DNA of 64,000 nucleotides from Candidatus Gastranaerophilales bacterium (GCA_944323655.1 CALUTL010000001.1:248001-312000); one strand, 5' to 3'. Positions 54,198-63,484 are shown, counted from the first letter of the stretch. A program made the numbers and translations. Notes: generated by a model not told the origin, from the letters alone.

Positions 54198-55166
54198 ATG
54201 GAATTAAAAATCAAATGCGTTAATACCACAACAAGTTCAGACGGTTCACAATACGGAAAATTCGTAATAGAGCCGTTGGAAAAGGGATTTGGAACAACAA
54301 TCGGAAACTCTTTAAGACGTGTACTTTTATCAAGCTTAGAAGGGACAGCAGTAACTTCAGCGAGAATAGAAGGTATAACACACGAATACACAGCAATTCC
54401 GGGTGTTCTGGAAGACGTTATTGACGTAATGTTAAACCTTAAAGGACTTGTGGTAAAGACCGATTCTAAAGATGCTCAACACTTAAGAATAGATATAGAT
54501 CGTCCGGGACCGGTATTGGCGAGTGATATTCAGCTTCCTGCAGGAGTAAAAGTAGTAAACCCTGACTGGTTAATATGTACAGTAGCAGATGGCGGCAGCT
54601 TCCACGCTGACGTAATCGTTGAAACCGGCAAAGGCTACGTTGCTCACGACGTACCAAGAGATTCAAAAGGTATTGCTATCGACGTATTACCGATTGATGC
54701 AACATTTATGCCGATTAAACGTGTAAGCTACAATGTAGAAAGCACTCGTGTAGGCGATTCAATAGATTTTGATAAATTGACTCTTGAAATTTGGTCAAAC
54801 GGTTCAATCGAAGTAACAACAGCATTGAGTCAGGCATCAAATCTTCTGATAGACCACTTTATTCAGATAGCATCAATTACAGGCCAGCCTGTAGTTACAC
54901 CGACGATAAGTGTTCACGAAGAAGCAGAAGAAGATTCAAACGTACCTTCAATGACAATTGAAGAGCTTGAACTTTCAGTAAGAGCATACAACTGCTTAAA
55001 AAGAGCAAGCATCAATTCAATGGCAGAATTGCTTAAGAAATCAGAACACGATTTATTAAACATTAAGAACTTCGGTAAAAAGTCATCAGATGAAGTAATC
55101 GAAAGACTTCACCACTTCGGACTGGACCTTGCGCCGAACCCTGAAATCGAAGAAGAAATCGGTTAA
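54198..55166 (+). CDS. rpoA: RNA polymerase alpha subunit
   Basis: The 322-residue protein has the alpha N-terminal domain (GNSLRRVLLSSLEGTAVTSARIEG, about residues 33-56; LIDHFIQIA near 215) for assembly of RNA polymerase. After a linker comes the C-terminal domain (about 250-322: LELSVRAYNCLKRASINSMAELLKKSE, LLNIKNFGKKSSDEV) that contacts activators and UP elements. Standard length. TAGGAG precedes the ATG. Confidence 0.98.
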   Translation: MELKIKCVNTTTSSDGSQYGKFVIEPLEKGFGTTIGNSLRRVLLSSLEGTAVTSARIEGITHEYTAIPGVLEDVIDVMLNLKGLVVKTDSKDAQHLRIDIDRPGPVLASDIQLPAGVKVVNPDWLICTVADGGSFHADVIVETGKGYVAHDVPRDSKGIAIDVLPIDATFMPIKRVSYNVESTRVGDSIDFDKLTLEIWSNGSIEVTTALSQASNLLIDHFIQIASITGQPVVTPTISVHEEAEEDSNVPSMTIEELELSVRAYNCLKRASINSMAELLKKSEHDLLNIKNFGKKSSDEVIERLHHFGLDLAPNPEIEEEIG

Positions 55167-55210
55167 TAAAACAAAAATAATACAAAATAAAAAATAAAAG
55201 GAAAAGAACA

Positions 55211-55639
55211 ATGAGACACATGACAAAAAAACACACGCTTGGCAAAGCAAAAGATCAAAGAGATGCTCTTTTGCGCTCGTTGGCGACAGAACTTTTTGTC
55301 CACGGTGAAATCAAAACAACAATGGCAAGAGCAAAAGCCCTCAGACCATATGCTGAAGAGATTATCACAATGGCTAAAAAAGGAGATCTTCACGCAATCC
55401 GCCAGGCTGCAAGACACATTTATAACAAAGAAACCGGCAAATTCATTGATATGAAAACCGGCGAAGAATTTGAAGCACCGGTAGCAGATAAGAAACTAAC
55501 ACCTCAAACAGTGTTAAGAAGATTATTTGTAATAATCGGGAAGCAATATTCAGACCGCAAAGGCGGATATACAAGAATATACAGACTTCCTCCCCGCCGC
55601 GGCGATGCTTCGGAAATGGCTTTAATCCAGTTGGTATAA
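55211..55639 (+). CDS. rplQ: 50S ribosomal protein L17
   Basis: The 142-residue protein begins MRHMTKKHTLGKAKDQRDALLRSLATELF and has DRKGGYTRIYRLPPRRGDASEMALIQLV at the end, typical of L17. An insert of about 15 residues (TGKFIDMKTGEEFEA) is present in the middle. AAAAGGAAAAG precedes the ATG. truA follows six bases later. Confidence 0.97.
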   Translation: MRHMTKKHTLGKAKDQRDALLRSLATELFVHGEIKTTMARAKALRPYAEEIITMAKKGDLHAIRQAARHIYNKETGKFIDMKTGEEFEAPVADKKLTPQTVLRRLFVIIGKQYSDRKGGYTRIYRLPPRRGDASEMALIQLV

Positions 55640-55645
55640 GCCAAA

Positions 55646-56419
55646 ATGAAATATGCTTTAAAAGTTCGGTATATCGGCAAAAACTATTACGGAAGCCAGA
55701 TTCAATTTGAAAACGGCAAAGAGATAGACAAGCCGACAATACAAGGGATTTTAGAAAAAGCAATTTGTACAGTGACAGGTGAGAGAATCACCGAAGAAAA
55801 TAAAAGACCGATTAAGACAGTCTTCTCCGGAAGAACTGACAAAGGTGTCAATGCAAAAGGCCAAATACTTCATTTCAGATACGACAAACCAATTGTTGCT
55901 TCACGGTTTGTGTATTCGGTAAATGAAATTCTACCGCCGGACATCTCAATCAGAGATTTAATCGAGGTTAACGAAGGGTTTCACGCTCAGAAATCCGCAA
56001 AACGCAGACATTACCGTTACGAACTTGTAAACAGGCGGAATAAAGATGCGTTTGACGGGGATTTAATGCGAGTGAAATACGAAATTAACCTTGAGAAAAT
56101 GCAAAAATCGCTGAATTATCTAATAGGTGAGCACGATTTTTCAAGTTTCAAAAGCTCCGGAACGCTAAACCCGAGCACAGTCTGTTTTATCGAAAAAGCC
56201 GAGTGCAAAAGACTCGAAGACGACCGAGTTGTTATAGATATTATCGGAGACAGATTTCTGTATAATATGGTAAGAACGATAGTCGGCACCCTTCTGGAAA
56301 TAGAAGGACACAATTTGCCGCCGGAACACATGAAAGAAGTTTTGGAGGCAAAGGACCGCCGTAAAGCGGGACAAACAGTCAGTCCATACGGTCTGACATT
56401 ATTGGAAGTACAATACTAA
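55646..56419 (+). CDS. truA: tRNA pseudouridine38-40 synthase TruA
   Basis: The 257-residue protein has the catalytic Asp in [18 protein letters not shown], and [15 protein letters not shown] and [16 protein letters not shown] near the C-terminus. It modifies uridines 38-40 of tRNA anticodon arms. No clear binding site; it likely depends on translation of rplQ. It is followed by rplM and rpsI, an order known from Cyanobacteria and Firmicutes. Confidence 0.96.
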   Translation: MKYALKVRYIGKNYYGSQIQFENGKEIDKPTIQGILEKAICTVTGERITEENKRPIKTVFSGRTDKGVNAKGQILHFRYDKPIVASRFVYSVNEILPPDISIRDLIEVNEGFHAQKSAKRRHYRYELVNRRNKDAFDGDLMRVKYEINLEKMQKSLNYLIGEHDFSSFKSSGTLNPSTVCFIEKAECKRLEDDRVVIDIIGDRFLYNMVRTIVGTLLEIEGHNLPPEHMKEVLEAKDRRKAGQTVSPYGLTLLEVQY

Positions 56420-56442
56420 AAGTAATAAATGGAGACATTAGC

Positions 56443-56880
56443 ATGAAGACATATTCAGCAAAACCTCTTGAAGTAGAAAGAAAGTGGTATCTGATAGATG
56501 CTGAAGGCGAAGTATTAGGCCGTTTAGCAAGCAGAATCGCTGACATTTTAAGAGGGAAAAATAAGCCTGAATACACACCTAATGTTGATACAGGCGATTT
56601 CGTAGTAGTAATCAACGCAGACAAAGTTCGTGTAACAGGCAAAAAAGAAACAGATAAGATCTATTATCATCATACCGGATATCCGGGCGGATTAAAGAGC
56701 GCAAGCTTCAAAGAACTTATGGAAAAAGACGGTACTTTGGCATTAGAAAAAGCAGTTAAGGGCATGCTTCCACACAACACATTAGGAGCACAGCAGTTAA
56801 CTAAATTAAAAATCTATGCAGGCAGCGAACATCCGCACGCAGCACAGAAACCGATTGTACTGGAAAAGGAGGCTAAATAA
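56443..56880 (+). CDS. rplM: 50S ribosomal protein L13
   Basis: The 145-residue protein has [33 protein letters not shown], then [18 protein letters not shown] and [27 protein letters not shown], all typical of L13. TGGAGAC precedes the ATG. Its stop overlaps the rpsI start by one base. Confidence 0.98.
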   Translation: MKTYSAKPLEVERKWYLIDAEGEVLGRLASRIADILRGKNKPEYTPNVDTGDFVVVINADKVRVTGKKETDKIYYHHTGYPGGLKSASFKELMEKDGTLALEKAVKGMLPHNTLGAQQLTKLKIYAGSEHPHAAQKPIVLEKEAK

Positions 56881-57272
56881 TGGCAGAAGAAATTATGGCA
56901 ACAGGCCGCAGAAAAACCTCTATAGCAGTGGTAAAATTGGTCAAAGGTAAAGGCAGAATCTTTGTAAACGGCAAAACATTAAGAGATTACATCGGCAACA
57001 GACCTGCAGTAGAAATGTTAGTTTACAGACCGCTAGTCCTTACAGATAATCAAGAAAAATATGATGTAAGAGTAAAAACATTAGGCGGCGGAGTAGTCGC
57101 ACAGTGCGGAGCAATCAGACACGGAATTGCAAGAGCTCTTGTAAAATCAAATGAAGAATACAGAAATGTACTTCGCTTAGAAGGTCTTTTAACTCGTGAC
57201 CCACGTGTTAAAGAACGTAAGAAATACGGCCGCAAACGTGCAAGAAAACGTTTCCAATTCTCAAAACGTTAA
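56880..57272 (+). CDS. rpsI: 30S ribosomal protein S9
   Basis: The 130-residue protein has TGRRKTSIAVVKLVKGKG, then GGGVVAQCGAIRHGIARALV and the basic ending ARKRFQFSKR that reaches the P-site tRNA. GGAGG lies in the end of rplM before the ATG; coupling through TAATG. Last gene of the ribosomal run. Confidence 0.98.
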   Translation: MAEEIMATGRRKTSIAVVKLVKGKGRIFVNGKTLRDYIGNRPAVEMLVYRPLVLTDNQEKYDVRVKTLGGGVVAQCGAIRHGIARALVKSNEEYRNVLRLEGLLTRDPRVKERKKYGRKRARKRFQFSKR

Positions 57273-57295
57273 TATTTATATTATCAAATATTCAA

Positions 57296-57332
57296 AAACG
57301 CGCTTTGCAAAATATGCAAGGCGCGTTTATTA
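57296..57332 (+). terminator. Rho-independent terminator after rpsI
   Basis: ACGCGC (57298-57303) pairs with GCGCGT (57321-57326), with an inner TTGCA/TGCAA stem and a T-rich end. It may also serve the histidine kinase gene from the other strand. Confidence 0.75.
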
Positions 57333-57350
57333 TACCGACAAACTTAAAAA

Positions 57351-58622
57351 TTAATTAGGAAGCTTAATACAAAATTCTGTTCTTACATTTTCTTCGCTTT
57401 CGACAGTAATCTCACCACCGTGAGATTTTGCAATTTGCTGAGAAAGATACAACCCGAGCCCTGTGCCTATTTTGCGGAATTTCTTTGCGGCGGAATAGTA
57501 TTTATTAAAAATAAGCTTCTGCTCGTCCTGGGGAATCCCTTGCCCGTAATCAATTACTGAAATCGTTATAAAATCAGGAATTTCAGAGGTTTTAATATCA
57601 ATATCCTTTTTGGTATTGCTATGTGAAATAGCATTAGAAATAAGGTTTTTGACAACACGCTTAAGCTGCATAACGTCAGCTGATACAGTTAAATTTTTCT
57701 CTGAAGGGGTAAAATTAATCACAAGTCCCGAATTTGTAGCGATAGGCTGAACTTCATCGACAATATCAGACAAAAATTCATTAAGCTTAATATTTTCTTT
57801 TAAAAGCGGAATACCTGTTTCTTTGACCTTGTATGTTTCAAGAACGATTTGCACAAGATCAATAAGTTCTTCATTAGATGATTTCATATTCAAAAGAGCA
57901 ACTCTTTGTTTTTCGGTAATTTCGCCAAACTTACCGTCGATAAGAAAATTCAAAATATTAGCTTCCGCAACAATCGGAACCTTAAGATCATGCGTCAAGG
58001 TTGCGACAAAATCTTCTTTTAAAGTTTCAATTTCACGTTGAGTTGTTACATCTTTTATTAATAGTACGTAGCGTTTTTTATCGTCTAAAGAAAGTCGAAC
58101 GGAATTTATAATAAAATTATTAGTCGAGGTATTTTTTATATAAACGTCAGTATCCGAGAGTTTTTCGATCGTATTACCGTCAGCAATTTCAATATAATCG
58201 TAAACATTTTTACCTAAAATATCATTTCCCTTAACCCCAAACCATTTAATAATTTTAGGAGTAGCTCTTAAAATATTACCGTGTTCATTTACGATTAAAA
58301 TTCCGTCAGAGAGGGAATTAATAACACTTTCCAAAAGTTTATTCTGGCGTATAAGTTCAGCCTGATATTCAACAATCATTTTTTCTCTGTCATTAAGAGT
58401 TTCGACCATTCTGTTAATACTATCCGTAACATTTTGGTAAGTTGAATGTTCAATTTTGTCAATTTTAGTAGACAAATTACCGTATCTGACGGAATTGACG
58501 GTATTAGTAACCATTCCGAGGTAATCGTTAATTTTAGACCATCTTTTATTCATTTGTCTGGTTATCAAAAATAAAGCAACGAAAACCAGAATTATAGAAA
58601 TATTAATTACATACCAGAGCAT
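57351..58622 (-). CDS. Membrane sensor histidine kinase with PAS domain
   Basis: The 423-residue protein has one N-terminal membrane helix (about 4-21) and a HAMP-like linker (22-80). A PAS domain follows (about 95-195; LLESVINSLSDGILIVNEHGNIL). The HisKA box has His211 in TLTHDLKVP, and an HATPase domain carries the N box (NLISNAISHSN), DYGQGIP and GTGLGLYLSQQIAKSHGG. It autophosphorylates and would pass the phosphate to a response regulator, which is not in the window. No extracellular sensing loop. It has a promoter within the palindrome at 58661-58680. Confidence 0.93.
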   Translation of the reverse strand: MLWYVINISIILVFVALFLITRQMNKRWSKINDYLGMVTNTVNSVRYGNLSTKIDKIEHSTYQNVTDSINRMVETLNDREKMIVEYQAELIRQNKLLESVINSLSDGILIVNEHGNILRATPKIIKWFGVKGNDILGKNVYDYIEIADGNTIEKLSDTDVYIKNTSTNNFIINSVRLSLDDKKRYVLLIKDVTTQREIETLKEDFVATLTHDLKVPIVAEANILNFLIDGKFGEITEKQRVALLNMKSSNEELIDLVQIVLETYKVKETGIPLLKENIKLNEFLSDIVDEVQPIATNSGLVINFTPSEKNLTVSADVMQLKRVVKNLISNAISHSNTKKDIDIKTSEIPDFITISVIDYGQGIPQDEQKLIFNKYYSAAKKFRKIGTGLGLYLSQQIAKSHGGEITVESEENVRTEFCIKLPN

Positions 58623-58660
58623 TTAAAATCTTAACCTTTAGTTTTTTACCGAACCTTTTA

Positions 58661-58680
58661 TGATATAATTCATTATATCA
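58661..58680. promoter_or_regulatory. Palindrome between divergent histidine kinase and kdsC genes
   Basis: TGATATAAT (58661-58669) and ATTATATCA (58672-58680) are perfect inverted arms separated by two bases. On the minus strand TATAAT (58672-58677) lies 17 bases from TTAACA (58695-58700), so it forms a -10 for the kinase gene. It could also be an operator. Confidence 0.55.
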
Positions 58681-58728
58681 GATAACATCAATCGTGTTAA
58701 TAATATAAAATGAGGATTGTTGTATTTT

Positions 58729-59223
58729 ATGTCAAAACTAAAACTTCCATCCACCATAAAAATGGTAATAACCGACTTTGACGGAGTGGTAACAGACAAT
58801 TGCGTATATATTTCAGACAGCGGAGAGTTCTCACGCAGGTTAAATTTTGCAGACGTAATGGGTTTTTCAAGACTAAGGAAAAACGGTTTTGACATAGCAA
58901 TAGTTTCCGGAGAAAAAAACCATGCGATTGAAATACTGGCTAAAAAATTTGAGATAAAAGAAGTTCACACAAACATCAGAAAAAAAATAGACGTAGTTAA
59001 AGAAATAGTTAATAAATATTCCCTAAAAGAAGACGAATATTTGTACATAGGCGATGATGTAAACGATTTGGAGAGTTTAGAATTTTCCAAAAACAGGCTT
59101 ACGGTACCGCACGCACCGAGCGAATTAAAAGAGCTTGAGGGAATTCAAATAACGGAAAAAGACGGCGGGAACGGAGCATTTAGAGAGGTAGCGGAATGTC
59201 TGATTGGTTTGAAAAACTTGTAA
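58729..59223 (+). CDS. KdsC-type HAD phosphatase
   Basis: The 164-residue protein is a small cap-less HAD hydrolase like 3-deoxy-D-manno-octulosonate-8-phosphate phosphatase. It has nucleophile and acid Asp16/Asp18 in VITDFDGVVTD, VSGEKNHAIEILAKKF, and IGDDVNDLESLEF. KdsC supplies Kdo for lipopolysaccharide; related enzymes act on sialic-acid phosphates. The start is chosen at the ATG, although a TTG 12 bases upstream is closer to GAGGA. It overlaps the TPR gene by 28 bases. Confidence 0.85.
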   Translation: MSKLKLPSTIKMVITDFDGVVTDNCVYISDSGEFSRRLNFADVMGFSRLRKNGFDIAIVSGEKNHAIEILAKKFEIKEVHTNIRKKIDVVKEIVNKYSLKEDEYLYIGDDVNDLESLEFSKNRLTVPHAPSELKELEGIQITEKDGGNGAFREVAECLIGLKNL

Positions 59224-60707
59224 ACAAGATACAAAATATAAGTGACAAAATAGACAATTACAAAGAAGATACCGTAATTCAATCCTTGCCATCGGTTGCG
59301 TACGTAAACAGAGCTAAAAAATGCCTTGAAAACGGAAAACTAAAAGAGGCTCTTGAAATATTAAACGAAGCGAAGAGTCTTCCTCAGGAGGATGCGCTTG
59401 TATACAAGTATGAAGGAATCGTATACGACAAACTTTTAAGATTTGTAGATGCGGTTAAAGCCTATAAAAAATCCGCAAACCTTAACAAAAATGACAAAAC
59501 AATATGGAAGCACTTAGGTTTTGCGCTTTTAAACACAGGGGTATACGACGAAGCCATTGAAGCCTTTGAAAACGCCGACAAAATAACTTCAGCCAATTCA
59601 GAAGTATTAATGGGTTGGGGCATGACATTAATGAAACAAAAAAAAGAAGCCGCTGCAAGAGAAAAATTTGTCGAATCCGCCAAAGCAAATAAATACAATC
59701 TTAATGCACTTTTTCTGGCTTCCGTTATGGAAATCAAGCTTAAAATGTATGAAGAAGCGGAAAGCAAGCTTCAATTTCTTGCAAATGTTGCACCAAATGA
59801 GGGGAATTCATACGAATACGCGAAACTGAAATTTTTGCAGAAAGATTATGAAAGCGCACTTTTTTATTCTAACAAAGCCCTTGATTTTAATAAAAATATG
59901 CTTCCGGCTTATTTACTAAAAGGTGAGATTTATAGAATTAAAGACGAAGAAAAAACTTCACTGGAAAACTACCAAAAAGCAGAAACACTTTCTCTAATTG
60001 CGCCAAGTTTATACATAGAATGGTCATTTTCTCTTATCCGATTTGGGAAATACGACGAAGCAAGAGAAAAAATTTCAAAAGCCTCAGAAATGGATTCCGA
60101 AAATTCTGAAGTAAAACTGATTAAGGCTTATCTTGATACAATAAGCGGGCAGACCGAAAACTGTAAAGAAATTTTTGAGCGAGCCGCAGATAATTTGGAA
60201 ACTGCATCATTTGCGAATATGGGACTCGGCTTTTTATATTGCACTGAAGGCAATTACACCGAAGGAATCCACTGTTTTAAATCGGCTCTTGCCTCGGATT
60301 TACACGATCCGATTAATTACTACTATATAGCAAAGGCTTACATGCACCTTGTTGACAATACAAACGCAAAAGAATACTTTGAGCATGCTATAAAAGAAAA
60401 TCCCAAACACCTGAAAACATATATAGATTACGCCAAATTCTTGATATCTGAAGAAAAAATTGCCGAAGCCGGCAGAAAATTGCGCAAATCGTTAAAATAT
60501 GGCGAAAACAATCTTGAAATTTTAAACATGCTGTTTTTAACAAGTTACATACTTGTCAAGGAAAACGTTTGTGAATATAATATAAAAGAAGCGTTAGAGT
60601 TAGAGAAAAAGATAAGAAGCATAAATGAAGACGGATTCAAATACCCTGACAAATCGGCAGAACTGGCTGAGATTTTGACGAAGCTTCAAGAAAAGGAAAA
60701 CAATTGA
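59196..60707 (+). CDS. TPR-repeat protein
   Basis: The 503-residue protein is made of repeated 34-residue helix pairs with pattern A-x-x-x-L-A/G-x-A-x-x-F (for example LNTGVYDEAIEAFENADKI; YTEGIHCFKSALASDLHDP), about ten or more units from residue 30 to 460. No signal peptide or membrane helix. TPRs hold proteins together. GAGGTAGCGGA lies before the ATG. It overlaps kdsC by 28 bases and lysC by four bases, so the three are one unit. Partner unknown. Confidence 0.88.
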   Translation: MSDWFEKLVNKIQNISDKIDNYKEDTVIQSLPSVAYVNRAKKCLENGKLKEALEILNEAKSLPQEDALVYKYEGIVYDKLLRFVDAVKAYKKSANLNKNDKTIWKHLGFALLNTGVYDEAIEAFENADKITSANSEVLMGWGMTLMKQKKEAAAREKFVESAKANKYNLNALFLASVMEIKLKMYEEAESKLQFLANVAPNEGNSYEYAKLKFLQKDYESALFYSNKALDFNKNMLPAYLLKGEIYRIKDEEKTSLENYQKAETLSLIAPSLYIEWSFSLIRFGKYDEAREKISKASEMDSENSEVKLIKAYLDTISGQTENCKEIFERAADNLETASFANMGLGFLYCTEGNYTEGIHCFKSALASDLHDPINYYYIAKAYMHLVDNTNAKEYFEHAIKENPKHLKTYIDYAKFLISEEKIAEAGRKLRKSLKYGENNLEILNMLFLTSYILVKENVCEYNIKEALELEKKIRSINEDGFKYPDKSAELAEILTKLQEKENN

Positions 60708-61969
60708 GAAAGATAATAGTACAAAAATTTGGCGGAACCTCTGTCGCAGATACAGCTAAGATAAAAAATGTTGCCAAAACGGTTATAAAAGAAAAAGAAA
60801 ACGGAAATGACGTCGTAGTTGTCGTATCAGCAATGGGACATACGACGGATTATCTGGTAAAAATGGCAAAAGAGATAATGCCTGATCCTTCAAGCAGAGA
60901 AATGGACATGCTTCTTTCAACCGGAGAGGGCGTGTCGATAGCGCTTTTAGCAATGGCAATTCAGGCACAAGGATATGATGCCGTAAGCTTTAATGCAATG
61001 CAAATCGGGATTATGACAGAGAATGTCCACTCAAAAGCCAGAATAACCGACATAAAAACAGACAAACTTAAAAAGAATTTAAAAGAAGGAAAAATAGTAG
61101 TAGTTGCGGGATTTCAAGGAGTAACCGAAGACGGAGAGATTACGACATTAGGCAGAGGCGGCTCCGATACATCGGCTGTAGCTCTTGCTGCGGCATTAAA
61201 CGCCGAAAGATGCGATATTTATACAGATGTTGAAGGTGTTTACACCACAGACCCCAGAATAGTTCCCAAAGCTACACGATTAAAAGAAATTTCTTACGAA
61301 GAAATGTTAGAGCTTGCCCACGCAGGCGCAAATGTAATGCACCCGAGAAGTGTTGAAACAGCAAAGATTTTCAACGTTCCGATACGTGTGAGAAGCAGTT
61401 TTAAAACCGACAATTTAGGTACATTAATATTAGGAGTTGACAAAATGGAAATATATAAACCCGTCACAGGAGTCGCAGCAGACTTATCACAAGCAAGAAT
61501 TGTAGTTTGTGATGTTCCGGATACTCCGGGGCAGGCCGCAAAATTATTTGGAAACCTTGCAAAAGAACATATTTCAGTCGATATGATTATCCAGTCCTAC
61601 GCAAGAAAGGTTTCAAATACAAATGACATAGCATTTACAGTAGACAGTGCCGATCTTGATAAAACAATTAAGACACTTGAAGCCATAAAAAAAGATTTGA
61701 ACTGCGGAGACATTCAGGTAAATGACAACATAGCAAAAGTTTCGATAGTAGGTGCCGGCATGATAGATAGACCAGGTATAGCCTCTACAATGTTCCAAAC
61801 CCTTGCTGAACTTGGAGTAAACATCAAAATGATTTCCACCAGTGAAATTAAAATAAGCTGTCTTGTGGATAAAGAAGATGCAAATAAAGCCCTGAAAGCG
61901 CTTCACAGTATATTTGAACTTGAAGGCAGCGAAACAGCAGTAGTAAAAGGTGACTTGCCAAACGTATAA
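60704..61969 (+). CDS. lysC: Aspartokinase
   Basis: The 421-residue protein has KFGGTSVADTAKI (residues 8-20), LLSTGEGVSIALLAMAI and TTLGRGGSDTSAVALAAAL in the kinase domain. Two ACT domains follow (about 270-410) with phrases TPGQAAKLFGNLAKEHISVDMI and GAGMIDRPGIASTMFQTLAELGVNIKMISTSEIKISCLV. It phosphorylates aspartate for lysine, threonine and methionine; the ACT domains usually mediate feedback inhibition. The start is TTG with AAGGAAAAC upstream, overlapping the TPR stop (TTGA). It is a stand-alone enzyme, with no homoserine dehydrogenase part. Confidence 0.96.
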   Translation: MRKIIVQKFGGTSVADTAKIKNVAKTVIKEKENGNDVVVVVSAMGHTTDYLVKMAKEIMPDPSSREMDMLLSTGEGVSIALLAMAIQAQGYDAVSFNAMQIGIMTENVHSKARITDIKTDKLKKNLKEGKIVVVAGFQGVTEDGEITTLGRGGSDTSAVALAAALNAERCDIYTDVEGVYTTDPRIVPKATRLKEISYEEMLELAHAGANVMHPRSVETAKIFNVPIRVRSSFKTDNLGTLILGVDKMEIYKPVTGVAADLSQARIVVCDVPDTPGQAAKLFGNLAKEHISVDMIIQSYARKVSNTNDIAFTVDSADLDKTIKTLEAIKKDLNCGDIQVNDNIAKVSIVGAGMIDRPGIASTMFQTLAELGVNIKMISTSEIKISCLVDKEDANKALKALHSIFELEGSETAVVKGDLPNV

Positions 61970-61998
61970 TATAAGGGAAGATTTTATTAAATTAGTAA

Positions 61999-62036
61999 AA
62001 TATGCGGTTTTCTTTATGAAAACCGCATATTTTTTA
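61999..62036 (+). terminator. Strong Rho-independent terminator after lysC
   Basis: ATATGCGGTTTTC pairs with GAAAACCGCATAT (13 bp) around a short loop and a T-run follows. Confidence 0.9.
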
Positions 62037-62073
62037 TCACTTTATCATTTTGTTGCACCGTTTGACGCACCTT

Positions 62074-62326
62074 CCAATAAAAAATACAAAAATTCATAAA
62101 AATAAGAAATGCGACGATAGCGGAGTGAGCAATAATAGCAAGCGAAAGAACAACAAAGCCGTCATTGTTTGAGCGAAGCGAGTTTGACGGCTTCACTCTT
62201 GAGCTTAGCAAATTATTAGCGAACGGAAGCGTGTCGATGGTTTTGAGGCACTTTTTCCACAAAAAGTGCCCCCGTCCGGAGGACTTTTAATATATCATTA
62301 TTTTTGGTGCGTCGGAACGACGCACC
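62074..62326. repeat. Repeat unit A, copy 1
   Basis: 253 bases, ending in the perfect palindrome GGTGCGTCG-GAA-CGACGCACC (62306-62326). Inside are the hairpins GGCACTTTTT/AAAAAGTGCC, GCCGTCA/TGACGGC and GTCC/GGAC, so the unit is highly structured. It is followed by unit B. Confidence 0.9.
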
Positions 62327-62450
62327 CTACAACTCAGACAAAGCTTGCTTCTGAAGTTGTAAAACAAAACAATGCTTGTTCACTTCGTGAAGTGCGATTA
62401 TTTTAAATCGAAAATTTTAGAATAATTTGACATAAAAAAAGTTTAATGTA
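62327..62450. repeat. Repeat unit B, copy 1
   Basis: The 124-base unit contains the palindrome CACTTCGTGAAGTG and recurs, with a few changes, at 62983-63110. The palindrome GGTGCGTC/GACGCACC (62452-62472) follows. Confidence 0.85.
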
Positions 62451-62474
62451 GGGTGCGTCGTTTTGACGCACCAT

Positions 62475-62727
62475 CCAATAAAAAATACAAAAATTCATAA
62501 AAATAAGAAATGCGACGATAGCGGAGTGAGCAATAATAGCAAGCGAAAGAACAACAAAGCCGTCATTGTTTGAGCGAAGCGAGTTTGACGGCTTCACTCT
62601 TGAGCTTAGCAAATTATTAGCGAACGGAAGCGTGTCGATGGTTTTGAGGCACTTTTTCCACAAAAAGTGCCCCCGTCCGGAGGACTTTTAATATATCATT
62701 ATTTTTGGTGCGTCGGAACGACGCACC
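62475..62727. repeat. Repeat unit A, copy 2
   Basis: 253 bases, nearly identical to copy 1, ending in the palindrome at 62707-62727. Only two bases separate it from copy 3, with no unit B between. Confidence 0.9.
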
Positions 62728-62729
62728 AT

Positions 62730-62982
62730 CCAATAAAAAATACAATAATTCATAAAAATAAGAAATGCGACGATAGCGGAGTGAGCAATAATAGCAAGCG
62801 AAAGGACAACAAAGCCGTCATTGTTTGAGCGAAGCGAGTTTGACGGCTTCACTCTTGAGCTTAGCAAATTATTAGCGAACGGAAGCGTGTCGATGGTTTT
62901 GAGGCACTTTTTCCATAAAAAGTGCCCCCGTCCGGAGGACTTTTAATATATCATTATTTTTGGTACATCGGAACGACGCACC
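62730..62982. repeat. Repeat unit A, copy 3
   Basis: 253 bases, with a few substitutions. The left arm of its end palindrome has changed (GGTACATCG), so it is the most diverged copy. Confidence 0.9.
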
Positions 62983-63110
62983 CTACAACTCAGACAAAGC
63001 TTGCTTATGAAATTGTGAAACAAAACAATGCTTGCTCACTTCGTGAAGGGCGAGTATTTTAAATCGAAAATTTTTGAATAATTTGACATAAAAAAAGTTT
63101 AATGTAGTAG
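62983..63110. repeat. Repeat unit B, copy 2
   Basis: 128 bases, homologous to 62327-62450. It is closed by the palindrome GGTGCGTC/GACGCACC at 63111-63130. Confidence 0.85.
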
Positions 63111-63132
63111 GGTGCGTCGTTTGACGCACCAA

Positions 63133-63455
63133 TTTTTTCTAATTCGCCCCAATATATATTTTCAAACAAAAAAAGGGGAGCTGAATTGCTCCCGTTGGAA
63201 TTAAGAATAGCTGGAAGTATGAAAAAGATTTAATTATATTTAACTTGAATTAATAAAGAAGCACAATTACACGGTTATCGGGTATTTAAAGACGCAAAAT
63301 AGCCGAACATGCTCACCAACAACATGCCAGCATGGGGGATTTTATAGAAAAGTGTAAAAAAAACACTATTAAAATAAGTGTACATTTGTCACTTTATGCC
63401 TTATTAATAGTGTTTATAAGGCTTTTAACCACTTAACAAAACTTTATAATAGGGG
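63133..63455. other. Intergenic region with hairpins
   Basis: No gene is supported. It contains a GGGAGC/GCTCCC hairpin near 63176-63194 and the long hairpin described at 63360-63414, then the promoter of the 63547 gene. Confidence 0.5.
63360..63414. repeat. Long inverted repeat upstream of the 63547 promoter
   Basis: Arms AAACACTATTAA (63360-63371) and TTAATAGTGTTT (63403-63414) are perfect inverted repeats. Inside, ATAAGTG can pair with CACTTTAT with one bulge, extending the hairpin. It ends 41 bases before a promoter. Confidence 0.7.
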
Positions 63456-63484
63456 TTGACAAATATTTTTTTGTAGTTTATAGT
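63456..63484 (+). promoter_or_regulatory. Sigma70-type promoter for the 63547 gene
   Basis: TTGACA (63456-63461), 17 bases, TATAGT (63479-63484), giving a start near 63491. Confidence 0.75.

Larger units (their letters stand above)
62056..63131. repeat. Composite repeat array, [A-B-P]-[A]-[A-B-P]
   Basis: Three 253-base copies of unit A, two copies of a 124-128-base unit B and palindromic P elements (GGTGCGTC...GACGCACC) fill this stretch. The palindromes resemble the widespread TAGGGTGCGTC-type intergenic repeats. No gene here has a credible binding site; the recurrent minus-strand frame of about 60 codons is a by-product of unit A. Such arrays suggest a MITE- or REP-like element that has duplicated in place. 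Confidence 0.85.

Noticed and set aside
58638..58895. 85-codon minus-strand frame opposite the kdsC start
   Set aside because: It is antisense to the conserved HAD motif and lies across the divergent promoter region.
62014..62663. Minus-strand frames of 82 and 86 codons starting MWKKCLKTIDT
   Set aside because: They lie inside the palindromic repeat unit A, are copied only because the unit is copied, and have no binding site.
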